Below are positions 54,087 to 64,000 of a DNA stretch of 64,000 nt, in pieces. Positions within the stretch are counted from its first letter, which is position 1. Each line of letters starts with the position of its first letter. A program made the translations under genes and the position numbers. The stretch spans positions 62,001 to 126,000 of the forward strand of contig WGOE01000002.1 of NCBI GenBank assembly GCA_016124195.1. The letters are read 5' to 3'. The stretch comes from a bacterium. GTDB lineage: Bacteria > Pseudomonadota > Alphaproteobacteria > Rhodobacterales > Rhodobacteraceae. The notes beneath the pieces were generated by a model. That model was not told where the DNA came from, did not search any database, and was given only the letters and a program-made list of their open reading frames with translations.

Positions 54087-54115
54087 TTGACTTGTCGGAA
54101 ATTCATGCAATAGTT
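54087..54115 (+). promoter_or_regulatory. Candidate promoter for the thu operon
   Basis: TTGACT at 54087-54092 and ATAGTT at 54110-54115 with 17-base spacing, ten bases downstream of the palindromes. The -10 match is only moderate. About 107 bases of leader precede thuE. Confidence 0.45.
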
Positions 54116-54222
54116 TGGCGCAACCGTTGCGGGATATCCTGCGCAGACAGAACCTGGCCCGCGATGGTGACAACTGAGCTAGCGCCACCAAGGCGCGTTT
54201 CAATCATAAGGGAGGAAGACCC

Positions 54223-55503
54223 ATGTCCTTTGGATATCGGGCAATCGCGTTGCGCGGCATCGCGCTCGCCGCAATCGTGGCTGCCTTTGGTGCACCGGCG
54301 ATGGCCGAAGAGGTGAAGGTCGTTTTCGGCAGCACCGGGTCGGACCTGACGGATTTTCCGGATCTGGTGAAGCCGTGGGAAGACAAGACCGGCAACAAGG
54401 TCTCGGTCGTGCCGATGCCGTCCTCGACCTCGGACCAGTTCGCGCAGTATCGCTTGTGGCTGGCCGCCGGCACTTCGGACATCGACCTTTATCAGACCGA
54501 CGTGATCTGGGCGCCGCAACTGGCGCAGCATTTCGTGGACCTGACCGCCGCGGCCAAGGACTTGATCCCGACCGAATTCCCCTCGATCATCCAGTCGCAG
54601 ACCGTTGGCGGCAAGCTGGTCGCGCTGCCGATCTTCACCGACGCGCCGGCGCTTTACTACCGCAAGGACCTGCTTGAGAAATACAAGCAGCCCGTGCCCA
54701 AGACCTGGGACGAGATGGCCGCCTCGGCCAAGATCATCATGGATGGCGAGCGGGCGGCGGGTTCCAAGGACTTCTGGGGCTTTGTCTTTCAGGGCAATGC
54801 CTATGAAGGGCTGACCTGCGACGCGCTGGAATGGGTCAAGAGCTTTGGCGGCGGTCAGATCGTAGAGCCGGATGGCACGATCTCGATCAACAATCCCAAG
54901 GCCGTGAAGGCGCTGGAAACCGCGAAAAGCTGGGTCGGCACCATCGCACCGGCCGGGGTCCTGTCCTATCAGGAAGAAGAGGCCCGCGGCGTCTGGCAGA
55001 CCGGCAACGCGGCCTTCATGCGCAACTGGCCCTATGCCTATTCGCTGGGCAACGGTGCGGACAGCAAGGTCAAGGGCCTGTTCGACGTGACGACGCTGCC
55101 GGTCGGGGCCGAGGGTGACAGCTCTGCCGCCACGCTGGGCGGCTGGAACATCGCGGTGTCAAAGTATTCCAAGCATCAGGATGCGGCGATCTCGCTGGCG
55201 CTCTACCTCGCCGGGCCCGAGGCGCAGAAGTGGCGCGCCATCCACGAGACGCACCTGCCGACGATCCAGGCGCTTTACGACGACGCCGATGTGGCCAAGG
55301 CTGCGCCGATCATCCCGCAGTGGAAGAACGTCTTCCTGAACGCCGTGCCGCGCCCGTCGGCGCCGACGCTGGGCAAATACAACGAAGTCTCGGCCAAGTT
55401 CTGGTCGGCCGTGCATGACACGCTGTCGGGCAACGGCTCGGCCGCCGACAATCTGGCCAAGCTGGAAGGCGACCTGACCGACATCAAGGGTGACAATTGG
55501 TGA
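54223..55503 (+). CDS. thuE: Disaccharide (trehalose/maltose-type) ABC-transporter binding protein
   Basis: Periplasmic capture protein for the ThuFGK importer. 426 residues with a Sec signal (ALRGIALAAIVAAFGAPAMAEE). The mature part is a type II sugar-binding protein: FPDLVKPWEDKTGNKVSVV, DIDLYQTDVIWAPQLA, GKLVALPIFTDAPALYYRKDLLEKY, and FMRNWPYAYSL in the C-lobe. Gene order thuE-F-G-K-A-B matches the Sinorhizobium meliloti trehalose/maltose utilisation locus. A perfect hairpin after its stop probably raises thuE expression over the permease genes. Confidence 0.88.
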   Translation: MSFGYRAIALRGIALAAIVAAFGAPAMAEEVKVVFGSTGSDLTDFPDLVKPWEDKTGNKVSVVPMPSSTSDQFAQYRLWLAAGTSDIDLYQTDVIWAPQLAQHFVDLTAAAKDLIPTEFPSIIQSQTVGGKLVALPIFTDAPALYYRKDLLEKYKQPVPKTWDEMAASAKIIMDGERAAGSKDFWGFVFQGNAYEGLTCDALEWVKSFGGGQIVEPDGTISINNPKAVKALETAKSWVGTIAPAGVLSYQEEEARGVWQTGNAAFMRNWPYAYSLGNGADSKVKGLFDVTTLPVGAEGDSSAATLGGWNIAVSKYSKHQDAAISLALYLAGPEAQKWRAIHETHLPTIQALYDDADVAKAAPIIPQWKNVFLNAVPRPSAPTLGKYNEVSAKFWSAVHDTLSGNGSAADNLAKLEGDLTDIKGDNW

Positions 55504-55533
55504 GCCGTCGCACGCTCATGCCGAAGGCCTGAC

Positions 55534-55568
55534 TGAAGGGGCGGCGGGAACGTTCCGCCGCCCCTTCA
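55534..55568 (+). terminator. Perfect 14-base-pair hairpin between binding-protein and permease genes
   Basis: Arms TGAAGGGGCGGCGG (55534-55547) and CCGCCGCCCCTTCA (55555-55568), loop GAACGTT. It sits 30 bases after the thuE stop with no T tract. In many importer operons such a stem acts as partial terminator or RNA stabiliser so that binding protein exceeds permease. Confidence 0.75.
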
Positions 55569-55616
55569 CGTTTCAAGCGGCCCTCCGGGAGAGGGGGTTG
55601 CACCAAGGGGGGAACA

Positions 55617-56581
<965 letters not shown>

Positions 56582-56585
<4 letters not shown>

Positions 56586-57421
56586 ACGCCACTTTGAGCC
56601 GGAAATTCTGGAACGTCGCCTTCTATGCCTTTGTCGTGGTGATCGTGGTCTATGCGGTCTTCCCGTTTTACTATGCCATCGTGACCTCCTTCGCGACCGG
56701 CACGGCCCTGTTCGAGATCCACTACTTCCCGGCCAAGATCGACTGGGCCAACTATGTGGCCGTTCTAAGCTCGGCGAACTTCCCGCGCTCGTTGGCCAAT
56801 TCGGTCTTCATCGCCACGACGACGGTGGTTCTGGCGCTGTTCCTGGCTGTCACGGCCTCTTATGCGCTATCGCGCGTGCGGTTCCGCGGCCGCGGCATCC
56901 TGCTGATGACGATCCTCGGCGTGTCGATGTTCCCGCAGATCGCGGTTCTGGCCGGCATGATCGAGATGATCAAGTTCCTCGGCCTCTTCAACACGCCCTG
57001 GGCCATGATCATCAGCTACACGGTCTTCACCCTGCCGTTCACCGTCTGGGTGCTGACCACCTTCATGCGCGATCTGCCGGTCGAGATTGAAGAGGCCGCC
57101 ATCGTCGACGGCGCGACACCCTGGATCATCATCACCAAGGTCTTTCTGCCGCTTCTGTGGCCCGCGCTGGTCACCACCGGCCTTCTGGCCTTCATCGGCG
57201 CCTGGAACGAGTTTCTCTTCGCGCTGACCTTCACCCTGTCAGAGGACAAGCGCACGGTTCCCGTCGCCATCGCGATGCTGTCGGGCGCCTCGGAGCAGGA
57301 AATTCCCTGGGGGCCGATCATGGCGGCTTCGGTCGTGGTGACCGTGCCGCTGGTGGTTCTCGTTCTCATATTCCAACGCAAGATCGTCGCGGGCCTGACC
57401 GCGGGCGGCGTGAAGGGCTGA
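56582..57421 (+). CDS. thuG: Disaccharide ABC-transporter permease, MalG type
   Basis: 279 residues with six membrane segments (first: [21 protein letters not shown]). EAA-loop [27 protein letters not shown] and the following [13 protein letters not shown] stretch are typical of MalG-like subunits. Pairs with ThuF; four bases separate its stop from thuK. Confidence 0.92.
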
Positions 57422-57425
57422 TCAA

Positions 57426-58430
<1,005 letters not shown>

Positions 58431-58532
58431 ACCCAAACCCGGGGCGGCTGAAATGGGCGGGCTGAAATGCGGCCCGTTCCGTCAGGCGCCCCGACACCCA
58501 GCTGGCTTCGGCCAGAACCGAAAGAGGACAAC

Positions 58533-59318
58533 ATGGCTATCCGCGTCACCGTCTGGGGCGAAAACGTCCACGAGCAAAAAAACAAGGTCGTGGCAGAGGT
58601 TTATCCCAAAACCATGCACGGCACGATCGCAGCAGCGCTCAACACAGACCCGGCCTTTGCCGCCACCACTGTCACCCTGCAAGACCCCGAACATGGCATG
58701 ACGGCCGAAAAGATCGCCGAAACCGATGTGCTGATCTGGTGGGGCCATGCCGCCCATGGCCAGGTCGAGGACAAGATCGTCGAACGGGTCTGCGATGCGG
58801 TCTGGGGCGGGATGGGGGTGATCTTCCTGCACTCCGCCCATTTCGCCAAGCCTTTCAAGCGCCTGATGGGTGCGCCCTGCAACCTGACCTGGCGCGAAGC
58901 CGGTGAACGTGAACGGCTCTGGGTCACCTCGCGCCAACACCCCATCGCGCAAGGCCTGCCCGACCATTTCGAACTGGAAAACGAGGAAATGTACGGCGAG
59001 CCATTCGGCGTGCCCGAGCCGTTGGAGACCGTCTTCATCTCGTGGTTCCAGGGCGGCGAGGTGTTCCGCTCGGGCCTGACCTATCGGCGCGGCGCGGGCA
59101 ACATCTTTTACTTCCGTCCGGGGCACGAGACCTATCCGACCTATCACGACGCCAATGTGCAGAAGGTCATCTCGAACGCGGTCAAATGGGCCTATAACCC
59201 GCAGGCTCGCATCCTGAACCCCAACGACGCGCCCAACACGCCGGTCGAAAAGGCTCTGGAGCCAATCACCGAACGCGGCCCGCGTCTGCATCATGCTGGC
59301 GAAAAGGGCTTCCGCTGA
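58533..59318 (+). CDS. thuA: Trehalose-utilisation protein ThuA
   Basis: 261 residues with the ThuA-like fold related to class I glutamine amidotransferases: RVTVWGENVHEQ at the start, DVLIWWGHAAHGQV, GVIFLHSAHFAKPFKRLMG and FYFRPGHETYPTYHDA. In S. meliloti thuA and thuB are needed for trehalose catabolism through a 3-keto intermediate; ThuA acts with ThuB, though the exact step has been debated. Start ATG 58533 behind AAAGAGGAC. Stop shares its last base with the thuB start (TGATG). Confidence 0.9.
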   Translation: MAIRVTVWGENVHEQKNKVVAEVYPKTMHGTIAAALNTDPAFAATTVTLQDPEHGMTAEKIAETDVLIWWGHAAHGQVEDKIVERVCDAVWGGMGVIFLHSAHFAKPFKRLMGAPCNLTWREAGERERLWVTSRQHPIAQGLPDHFELENEEMYGEPFGVPEPLETVFISWFQGGEVFRSGLTYRRGAGNIFYFRPGHETYPTYHDANVQKVISNAVKWAYNPQARILNPNDAPNTPVEKALEPITERGPRLHHAGEKGFR

Positions 59319-60376
59319 TGAAGAAACCTGTCCGCATCCTGATCCTCGGCACCGGCGGGATGGCCGGCAACCATGCCGAGGCTTTTGCCAAGATTGAGGG
59401 CGTGAGCCTTGTCGCCGGCATCGACACAAGGCCCGATCAGCTGAAAGCCTTCTGCGACACACATCATATCCCGCGCGGCTTCGCCTCGATTGACGAGGCG
59501 CTGGCCTGGGGCGAATTCGATGCGGTGACCAACGTCACCCCTGACGCCGCGCATTACGCCACCACCATGCCGGTGCTGGCGGCCGGCAAGCATGTACTCT
59601 GCGAAAAGCCGCTCGCCACCTCGGAGGCGCAGGCTGACGAGATGGCGGCGGCCGCCCGTAAGGCCGGCGTGGTCAATATGGTCAACCTCAGCTACCGCAA
59701 CGTCGCGGCGCTGCAGCAGGCCGCCAAGATGGTGCGCGAAGGGGCCATCGGCGAGGTCCGCCATTTCGAAGCCTCGTATCTGCAATCCTGGCTGACCCAA
59801 CCGGCCTGGGGGCACTGGGACAAGGAACAGAAGTGGCTCTGGCGGCTTTCCACGGCGCATGGCTCGAAAGGGGTGCTGGGCGATGTGGGGATCCATATCC
59901 TTGACTTCGCGACCTTCATCGCGGGGCAGGGCGTGAGCGAGATTTCGGCCCGACTGGCGACCTTTCACAAGGCGCCCGGCGATCAGATCGGCGACTACAA
60001 GCTTGACGCCAATGACAGCGCCACGATGCAGCTGACGCTGGAGAATGGCGCGCTCGGCACCGTGGCCGCTACGCGGTTCGCGACCGGCCACCTCAACGAC
60101 CTGCGGCTGCGCATCTATGGCACCAAGGGCGGGCTCGAGGTCTTGTGGGAAAGGAACATCTCGGGCCTGCGCGCCTGTCTTGAGGCCGATATGGAAAGTG
60201 CCACCTGGACCCCGGTCGACTGCCCGGTCCTGGGCACGATCTATGAACGCTTCATCGCTGCCATCCGGGGCGAGGGTGTGGCCGACCCCGATTTCGCCCG
60301 CGGCGCCATGCTGCAACGCATGCTCGACCGCGCCGAACAATCCTCGGCCCAGGGCGGGCTGAGCCTGAAAGTGTAA
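59318..60376 (+). CDS. thuB: ThuB, Gfo/Idh/MocA-family dehydrogenase
   Basis: NAD(P)-dependent oxidoreductase, 352 residues, thought to make the 3-keto sugar from trehalose-type disaccharides. Rossmann start ILILGTGGMAGNHAEAFAK, family lysine motif CEKPLATS, and the substrate-side motif GDVGIHILDFATF. Translationally coupled to thuA by a TGATG overlap. A hairpin (60376-60401) follows the stop, closing the operon. Confidence 0.9.
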   Translation: MKKPVRILILGTGGMAGNHAEAFAKIEGVSLVAGIDTRPDQLKAFCDTHHIPRGFASIDEALAWGEFDAVTNVTPDAAHYATTMPVLAAGKHVLCEKPLATSEAQADEMAAAARKAGVVNMVNLSYRNVAALQQAAKMVREGAIGEVRHFEASYLQSWLTQPAWGHWDKEQKWLWRLSTAHGSKGVLGDVGIHILDFATFIAGQGVSEISARLATFHKAPGDQIGDYKLDANDSATMQLTLENGALGTVAATRFATGHLNDLRLRIYGTKGGLEVLWERNISGLRACLEADMESATWTPVDCPVLGTIYERFIAAIRGEGVADPDFARGAMLQRMLDRAEQSSAQGGLSLKV

Positions 60377-60401
60377 GATCGTGGCGGGATTTTCACGATC
60401 T
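60376..60401 (+). terminator. Hairpin after thuB
   Basis: AGATCGTG and CACGATCT form an 8-base stem around a 10-base loop ending in TTTT, beginning at the thuB stop codon. A plausible operon terminator. Confidence 0.5.
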
Positions 60402-60485
60402 CGCCATAACTTGCATGAAAGACTTGCCCCCGCGACGGAACCTTGATTCCTTTCCGTTCAACAGGAAACACGACCGGAGGGACCA

Positions 60486-60971
60486 ATGGTCAAAGGCTTT
60501 TCACTGACGCAAATCGCGTTGCACTGGGTCGTCGCTGGCCTGATCGGATTCAACCTGATCTTCAGCGACGGCATGACGCATCTTTGGTATCAGATCCGCA
60601 AGAATGGCCCGATGCCAACCACAACGGGGGCTTGGGCGCATATCATCGTGGGCGTGGCGATCCTGGTCCTGGTGGGCTGGCGTCTGGCGCTGCGCTTCAC
60701 CCGTGGGGTGCCCGAAGCCCCGCACAACGACAATGCGCTGCTGGAGAAGGCCGGCGATGCGGGACATATCCTGTTGTATCTGCTGATGATCGGCCTGCCG
60801 GTCACGGGGCTGATGGCGTTCTACGGCGGGTTCACCTCTTTGGGCAGCCTGCATGGCGGCATTCTGAAGGCGCTGCTCTGGGCGGTGATCGGCCTGCATG
60901 TGGTGGCGGCCTTCTATCACCATTTCATTCTGAAAGATGGGCTGATCAACCGGATGCGCAAACCCGGCTGA
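60486..60971 (+). CDS. Cytochrome b561-family membrane protein
   Basis: 161 residues with four hydrophobic helices: TQIALHWVVAGLIGFNLIF, WAHIIVGVAILVLVGWRLAL, GHILLYLLMIGLPVTGLMAF and ILKALLWAVIGLHVVAAFYHHFI. Histidines at equivalent positions in these helices (LHW, AHI, GHI, LHV/YHHF) can ligate two hemes b. Relatives pass electrons between quinone and periplasmic or cytoplasmic carriers. Ribosome site GGAGGG precedes ATG 60486. Monocistronic; AT-rich hairpins follow. Confidence 0.88.
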   Translation: MVKGFSLTQIALHWVVAGLIGFNLIFSDGMTHLWYQIRKNGPMPTTTGAWAHIIVGVAILVLVGWRLALRFTRGVPEAPHNDNALLEKAGDAGHILLYLLMIGLPVTGLMAFYGGFTSLGSLHGGILKALLWAVIGLHVVAAFYHHFILKDGLINRMRKPG

Positions 60972-60974
60972 CAC

Positions 60975-61041
60975 GATTTTTCCGCGAAAAATCCGCGCTC
61001 TCAACCCTGGCCACAGATCCCTGATTTTTCGCAGAAAAATC
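60975..61041. terminator. Two AT-armed hairpins between convergent genes
   Basis: GATTTTTC-CGC-GAAAAATC at 60975-60993 and GATTTTTC-GCA-GAAAAATC at 61023-61041. Same element as the pair at 38312 and 38341; placed between cytochrome b561 and the opposing hydrolase gene. T tracts on both sides make bidirectional termination likely. Confidence 0.7.
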
Positions 61042-61046
61042 GGGGT

Positions 61047-61847
61047 TCAGGCGTCGAGGAACAGGCGGACCGTCGTTTCGAATTCGCGCGGCTTGTCGGC
61101 ATGCAACCAATGCCCCGCCCCCATCAGTTTGGCAAAGCGGGCTGCGGGAAAAAGCCGCCGGATCGTCTCGCGGTTCTCGGGTCTGATATAGGTGCTTTCC
61201 GAGCCGGCGAGGAACAGCGTCGGCCCCTTGAACTCGCCTTGGAGGTCGGGCCAGCCGACGATCTTGTCCATCTCGGCTTCCAGCACGTCGAGATTGATCC
61301 GCCATGCGGCCGGTTGCACCTTCAGATCCAGTGATTGCAGGAAGAAGGCGCGCAAGGCCGGGTCAGCAACGGTCAGGGCCAGGCGCCGGTCGGCCTCCAT
61401 CCGGCTGGTCAGGCCGGTGCGGTCCAGCCCGCGCATTGCCTTGATGTGCTGACTTTGGTCGTGGCCGTAGGCCACCGGAGCGATATCGGCCACGACGAGC
61501 CGTCGCAGCAGGCCGGGGTGGGTCAGGGCAAGGGTCATCGCGGCCTTGCCCCCCATCGAGTGGCCCAAAAGGTCGACCGGCGCACCGATCGCGCCAATCA
61601 CCTCGGCCAGATCCTCGGCCATGTCGGGATAGGATTGGGTAGGCCGTCTTGGGCTGAAACCGTGGTTGCGCATGTCCACGGCCACCACATCGCGCCGGGT
61701 GGCCAGGTTGCGCGCGATCACGCCCCAGTTGCGCCCCGACCCGAAAAGCCCATGTGCGATCACCAGCGTGGGCCGGTCCTTCCGGGGCTCGTCGGTCCCG
61801 GGATGTTCAGTTTCGGCCTTGGCCCGGTGCAGGATCATGTTCAGCAT
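61047..61847 (-). CDS. Alpha/beta hydrolase (YbfF-like esterase)
   Basis: 266 residues. Oxyanion-hole motif IAHGLFGSGRNW, AVDMRNHGFSPR, nucleophile serine in LLGHSMGGKAAM (S97) and the C-terminal histidine in GAGHWLHADKP are visible, so the triad is complete. Closest in character to the YbfF acyl-CoA/ester hydrolases. Start MLNMILHRA at 61847. Ends just past the AT-rich hairpins. Natural substrate unknown. Confidence 0.87.
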   Translation of the reverse strand: MLNMILHRAKAETEHPGTDEPRKDRPTLVIAHGLFGSGRNWGVIARNLATRRDVVAVDMRNHGFSPRRPTQSYPDMAEDLAEVIGAIGAPVDLLGHSMGGKAAMTLALTHPGLLRRLVVADIAPVAYGHDQSQHIKAMRGLDRTGLTSRMEADRRLALTVADPALRAFFLQSLDLKVQPAAWRINLDVLEAEMDKIVGWPDLQGEFKGPTLFLAGSESTYIRPENRETIRRLFPAARFAKLMGAGHWLHADKPREFETTVRLFLDA

Positions 61848-61950
61848 GACCGAACTCTAGCGCGCCTTCGGTTTGCCTGCCATATCCCCCGCCATATTCG
61901 TTGAATTGCCGCAGGCGCGGCGGTACAAGGCCACGAGATTTGGGGCGCAT

Positions 61951-62322
61951 ATGAGCAAGATCACCATCCAGCAAATGGCCGACAGGGTCTCTGCCCTGAT
62001 GGAAGAGCGTCTTAAGATCACCGGTCCCTCGCTTGAGGCCAAGGTTCAGCGTGCCGGGCGCCGGCTGCCCCGTGAGGTGCGCGAGGCGGCGGAGGCGCTG
62101 GTCGCGGCGCTGCAACTTGCGCAGAATCCCAAGCTTTTGATGCAGATCGATGATGAGGCCGTGGCCATCGCCTATGACATCTGCCTTCGCCACCTGAATG
62201 GGCTGAACCGGGCGCAGCGCCGGCGTGGCATGGTGCTGGATGCCGCCGCCCGCATCGCCTTTGCCCTGCTGGTCGTGGGGGTCCTGCTGGTGGCCGTGCT
62301 GCGCTGGCGCGGGTTCATTTGA
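61951..62322 (+). CDS. Small protein with one C-terminal membrane anchor
   Basis: 123 residues of unknown family. A helical, charged N-terminal part (SKITIQQMADRVSALMEERL, REVREAAEALVAALQLAQNP) with DDEAVAIAYDICLRHLNGL precedes a single hydrophobic segment (IAFALLVVGVLLVAVLRW) at the very end, so it is probably tail-anchored in the inner membrane with the bulk in the cytoplasm. Divergent from the hydrolase gene. ATG 61951 chosen over earlier in-frame codons because the upstream part overlaps the divergent promoter region. Confidence 0.7.
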   Translation: MSKITIQQMADRVSALMEERLKITGPSLEAKVQRAGRRLPREVREAAEALVAALQLAQNPKLLMQIDDEAVAIAYDICLRHLNGLNRAQRRRGMVLDAAARIAFALLVVGVLLVAVLRWRGFI

Positions 62323-62521
62323 GCTGAGGCCTGACCGGCCCGTCCTGGCCCCCCCCGCGCCCCGAGCGGTCATTGATCGCTGCGGAGCGGTGGGCCGTCT
62401 GCCACCCGCACCCCCCGAGGATATTTTGGAACAGATGAAACGAAAAGGGCTGGCGGTTCGCGCCAACCCTCTGGTTTCATGTATCCTTGCCTGAACAGCC
62501 CGCCGGGCGGTGCTTGCGAAC
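62323..62521. other. Convergent intergenic region with dispersed motif
   Basis: 199 bases between the small membrane-protein gene and the end of glyA. Holds the second copy of the TATTTxGGA-type element (62411-62441: CCCCGAGGATATTTTGGAAC followed by AGATGAAA) and a short palindrome GCCCGCCGGGC near 62498-62508, perhaps the glyA terminator. No gene. Confidence 0.55.
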
Positions 62522-63817
62522 CTAGAGCCCGGGATAGATCGGGAAGGTCTTGCACAGCGCCTCGACCTTGGCGCGGACGGCGGCTTCGACCTCGGCATTG
62601 CCCTCTTCGCCATGGGCGGCCAGGCCATCGACCACCTCGACGATCCATTGGCCGATCTGGCGGAATTCAGGCTCGGCAAAGCCGCGCGTCGTGCCGGCCG
62701 GCGTGCCCAGCCGCACGCCAGAGGTCACCGTGGGCTTTTCGGTGTCAAACGGGATCCCGTTCTTGTTGCAGGTGATATGCGCCCGGCCCAAGGCCTTTTC
62801 GGTCGCATTGCCCTTGACCCCCTTGGGCCGCAGGTCCACCAGCATCAGGTGGCAATCGGTGCCGCCGGTGACGATGTCGAGCCCGCCCTTCATCAGCTCA
62901 TCTGCCAGGGCCTGGGCGTTCTTGATGACCTGGGCCTGATAGTCCTTGAACTCGGGGCGCAGCGCCTCGCCGAAGGCCACGGCCTTGGCTGCGATCACAT
63001 GCATCAGGGGGCCGCCCTGGATGCCGGGGAAGATGGCCGAGTTGACCTTTTTCGCGATCTCTTCGTCATTGGTCAGGATCATGCCACCGCGCGGGCCGCG
63101 CAGGGTCTTGTGGGTCGTCGTGGTCGCCACATGGGCATGCGGGAAGGGCGAAGGATAGAGGCCCGCCGCGATCAGCCCGGCGAAATGCGCCACGTCGGCC
63201 ACCAGATAGGCGCCCACGGTATCGGCAATCGCGCGCATCCGGGCGAAGTCGATCTGGCGCGGAATGGCGCTGCCGCCGGCAATGATCATCTTGGGCTTGT
63301 GTTCGGCGGTCAGGGCCTCGATCTGGTCATAGTCGATCGTCAGGTCCTGCTTGCGCACGCCGTACTGGATGGCGTTGAACCACTTGCCCGACTGGTTGGG
63401 CTTTGCGCCATGGGTCAGGTGGCCGCCGGCATCGAGGCTCATGCCCAGGATCGTGTCGCCCGGCTTCAGAAGTGCGGTGAAGACGCCCTGATTGGCCTGC
63501 GACCCGGAATTCGGCTGCACATTGGCAAAGGAACAGCCGAACAGCGCGCAGGCCCGCGCGATGGCGAGGTTTTCCGCCACATCGACATATTCGCACCCAC
63601 CGTAGTAGCGCTTGCCCGGATATCCCTCGGCGTATTTGTTCGTCATGACCGAACCCTGCGCCTCCATCACCGCCTTGGAGACGATGTTTTCCGAGGCGAT
63701 CAGTTCGATCTCGTCGCGCTGGCGCCCCAGTTCGCTGGTGATCGACGCGAACAGTTCCGGGTCGCGGGACGACAGGCTTTCGGTGAAAAATCCGGTGTCG
63801 CGGTGGCTCGGGGTCAT
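62522..63817 (-). CDS. glyA: Serine hydroxymethyltransferase
   Basis: PLP enzyme converting serine and tetrahydrofolate to glycine and methylene-tetrahydrofolate. 431 residues. Markers are [20 protein letters not shown], the [15 protein letters not shown] region, [14 protein letters not shown], and the PLP-binding lysine motif [16 protein letters not shown]. Start at ATG 63817 ([11 protein letters not shown]) behind GGAGAG; an ATG four codons earlier is less well spaced. An inverted repeat lies about 100 bases upstream. Confidence 0.96.
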   Translation of the reverse strand: MTPSHRDTGFFTESLSSRDPELFASITSELGRQRDEIELIASENIVSKAVMEAQGSVMTNKYAEGYPGKRYYGGCEYVDVAENLAIARACALFGCSFANVQPNSGSQANQGVFTALLKPGDTILGMSLDAGGHLTHGAKPNQSGKWFNAIQYGVRKQDLTIDYDQIEALTAEHKPKMIIAGGSAIPRQIDFARMRAIADTVGAYLVADVAHFAGLIAAGLYPSPFPHAHVATTTTHKTLRGPRGGMILTNDEEIAKKVNSAIFPGIQGGPLMHVIAAKAVAFGEALRPEFKDYQAQVIKNAQALADELMKGGLDIVTGGTDCHLMLVDLRPKGVKGNATEKALGRAHITCNKNGIPFDTEKPTVTSGVRLGTPAGTTRGFAEPEFRQIGQWIVEVVDGLAAHGEEGNAEVEAAVRAKVEALCKTFPIYPGL

Positions 63818-63912
63818 GGGACTCTCCAAAAGGGGGGTAAGCGCTATCTAGACCGGGTTGCCTGCCGCATGAAGGCCAGAAAACGACAGGTTCGGCATCT
63901 TGCACGAAAAAA

Positions 63913-63928
63913 GTTTCCGATAGGAAAC
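63913..63928. promoter_or_regulatory. Inverted repeat in the glyA upstream region
   Basis: GTTTCC-GATA-GGAAAC, a perfect 6-base inverted repeat beside a TTGACC (minus strand, 63935-63940) that could be a -35 element. It may be an operator for glyA or for a gene to the right of the window. The rest of 63818-64000 shows nothing definite. Confidence 0.4.
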
Positions 63929-64000
63929 GCAATTGGTCAATATAAAACCTCGCGGCAATATCCGGCGCAGGGGTTGAGTTTGCCGCTCTGGCCCGCCAAC

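Larger units (their letters stand above)
53732..54222. promoter_or_regulatory. Control region upstream of the thu operon
   Basis: 491 bases with no supported gene. The left half (53732-54040) shows nothing definite beyond an AT-rich patch around 53925-53960. The right half holds two overlapping inverted repeats (54047-54076), a promoter-like pair (54087-54115) and a ribosome site GGGAGGAAG before thuE. Given in detail as separate entries. Confidence 0.6.

Noticed and set aside
53732-54222. Small coding genes in the thu upstream region
   Set aside because: Short open frames have no ribosome site or coherent composition; the region has palindromes and a promoter-like pair instead.

Overview
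The window is high-GC, gene-dense chromosomal DNA of an alphaproteobacterium, most likely family Rhodobacteraceae (order Rhodobacterales). This is inferred from gene content and from the close similarity of housekeeping proteins (IlvD, UreC, GlyA, YebC, RsmB, SorA) to what is known from that group. No rRNA, tRNA, CRISPR array, insertion sequence or phage gene was recognised. About 53 protein genes and one clear riboswitch are supported, many of them in tightly packed operons with ATGA overlaps.

Layout. 1-5101: a partial EamA permease, a DUF1489 protein, a B12-dependent (class II) ribonucleotide reductase and the rRNA methyltransferase RsmB. 5383-15474: a sugar-acid catabolic island with two LacI-type regulators, two SDR dehydrogenases, a D-2-hydroxyacid dehydrogenase, an L-idonate 5-dehydrogenase and an ABC importer (ATPase, permease, binding protein). 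Palindromes of the GTTAYCGRTAAC type lie between its divergent genes. 15621-19340: two divergent sulfite-oxidation modules, a SoxC-like enzyme with a monoheme SoxD-like cytochrome and a SorA/SorB pair. 19369-20625: GFA-domain, SRPBCC and ArsR genes. 20820-25151: a single gene for a 1443-residue protein with a type II PI4-kinase-like core. 25276-35220: YebC, LrgA/LrgB, an RND efflux operon, an MFS exporter, and a NiCoT metal permease behind a cobalamin riboswitch. 35683-39559: acyl-CoA synthetase, AcuI-type reductase and an FMN-dependent 2-hydroxyacid dehydrogenase. 39883-45537: urease operon ureD-A-(hupE/ureJ)-B-C-E-F-G. 45586-47772: ilvD and a small unknown gene. 47950-52703: an unusual trio of SARP-like regulator, PAP2/haloperoxidase-fold protein with an HGL-repeat N-terminus, and a subtilase. 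52784-60376: a GAF/Fis regulator, then a trehalose/disaccharide operon thuEFGKAB. 60486-63817: cytochrome b561, an esterase, a small membrane protein and glyA.

How it works together. The window is mainly catabolic and transport-oriented: sugar acids, trehalose-type disaccharides, urea, sulfite and short acyl-CoAs. Cobalt/B12 economy appears twice, in the B12-dependent ribonucleotide reductase and the B12-riboswitch-controlled permease. The best candidates for undescribed biology are the giant PI4K-like protein (20820-25151) and the regulator/HGL-PAP2/subtilase cluster (47950-52703). A third point is an apparent loss of a metal-ligand aspartate in IlvD.
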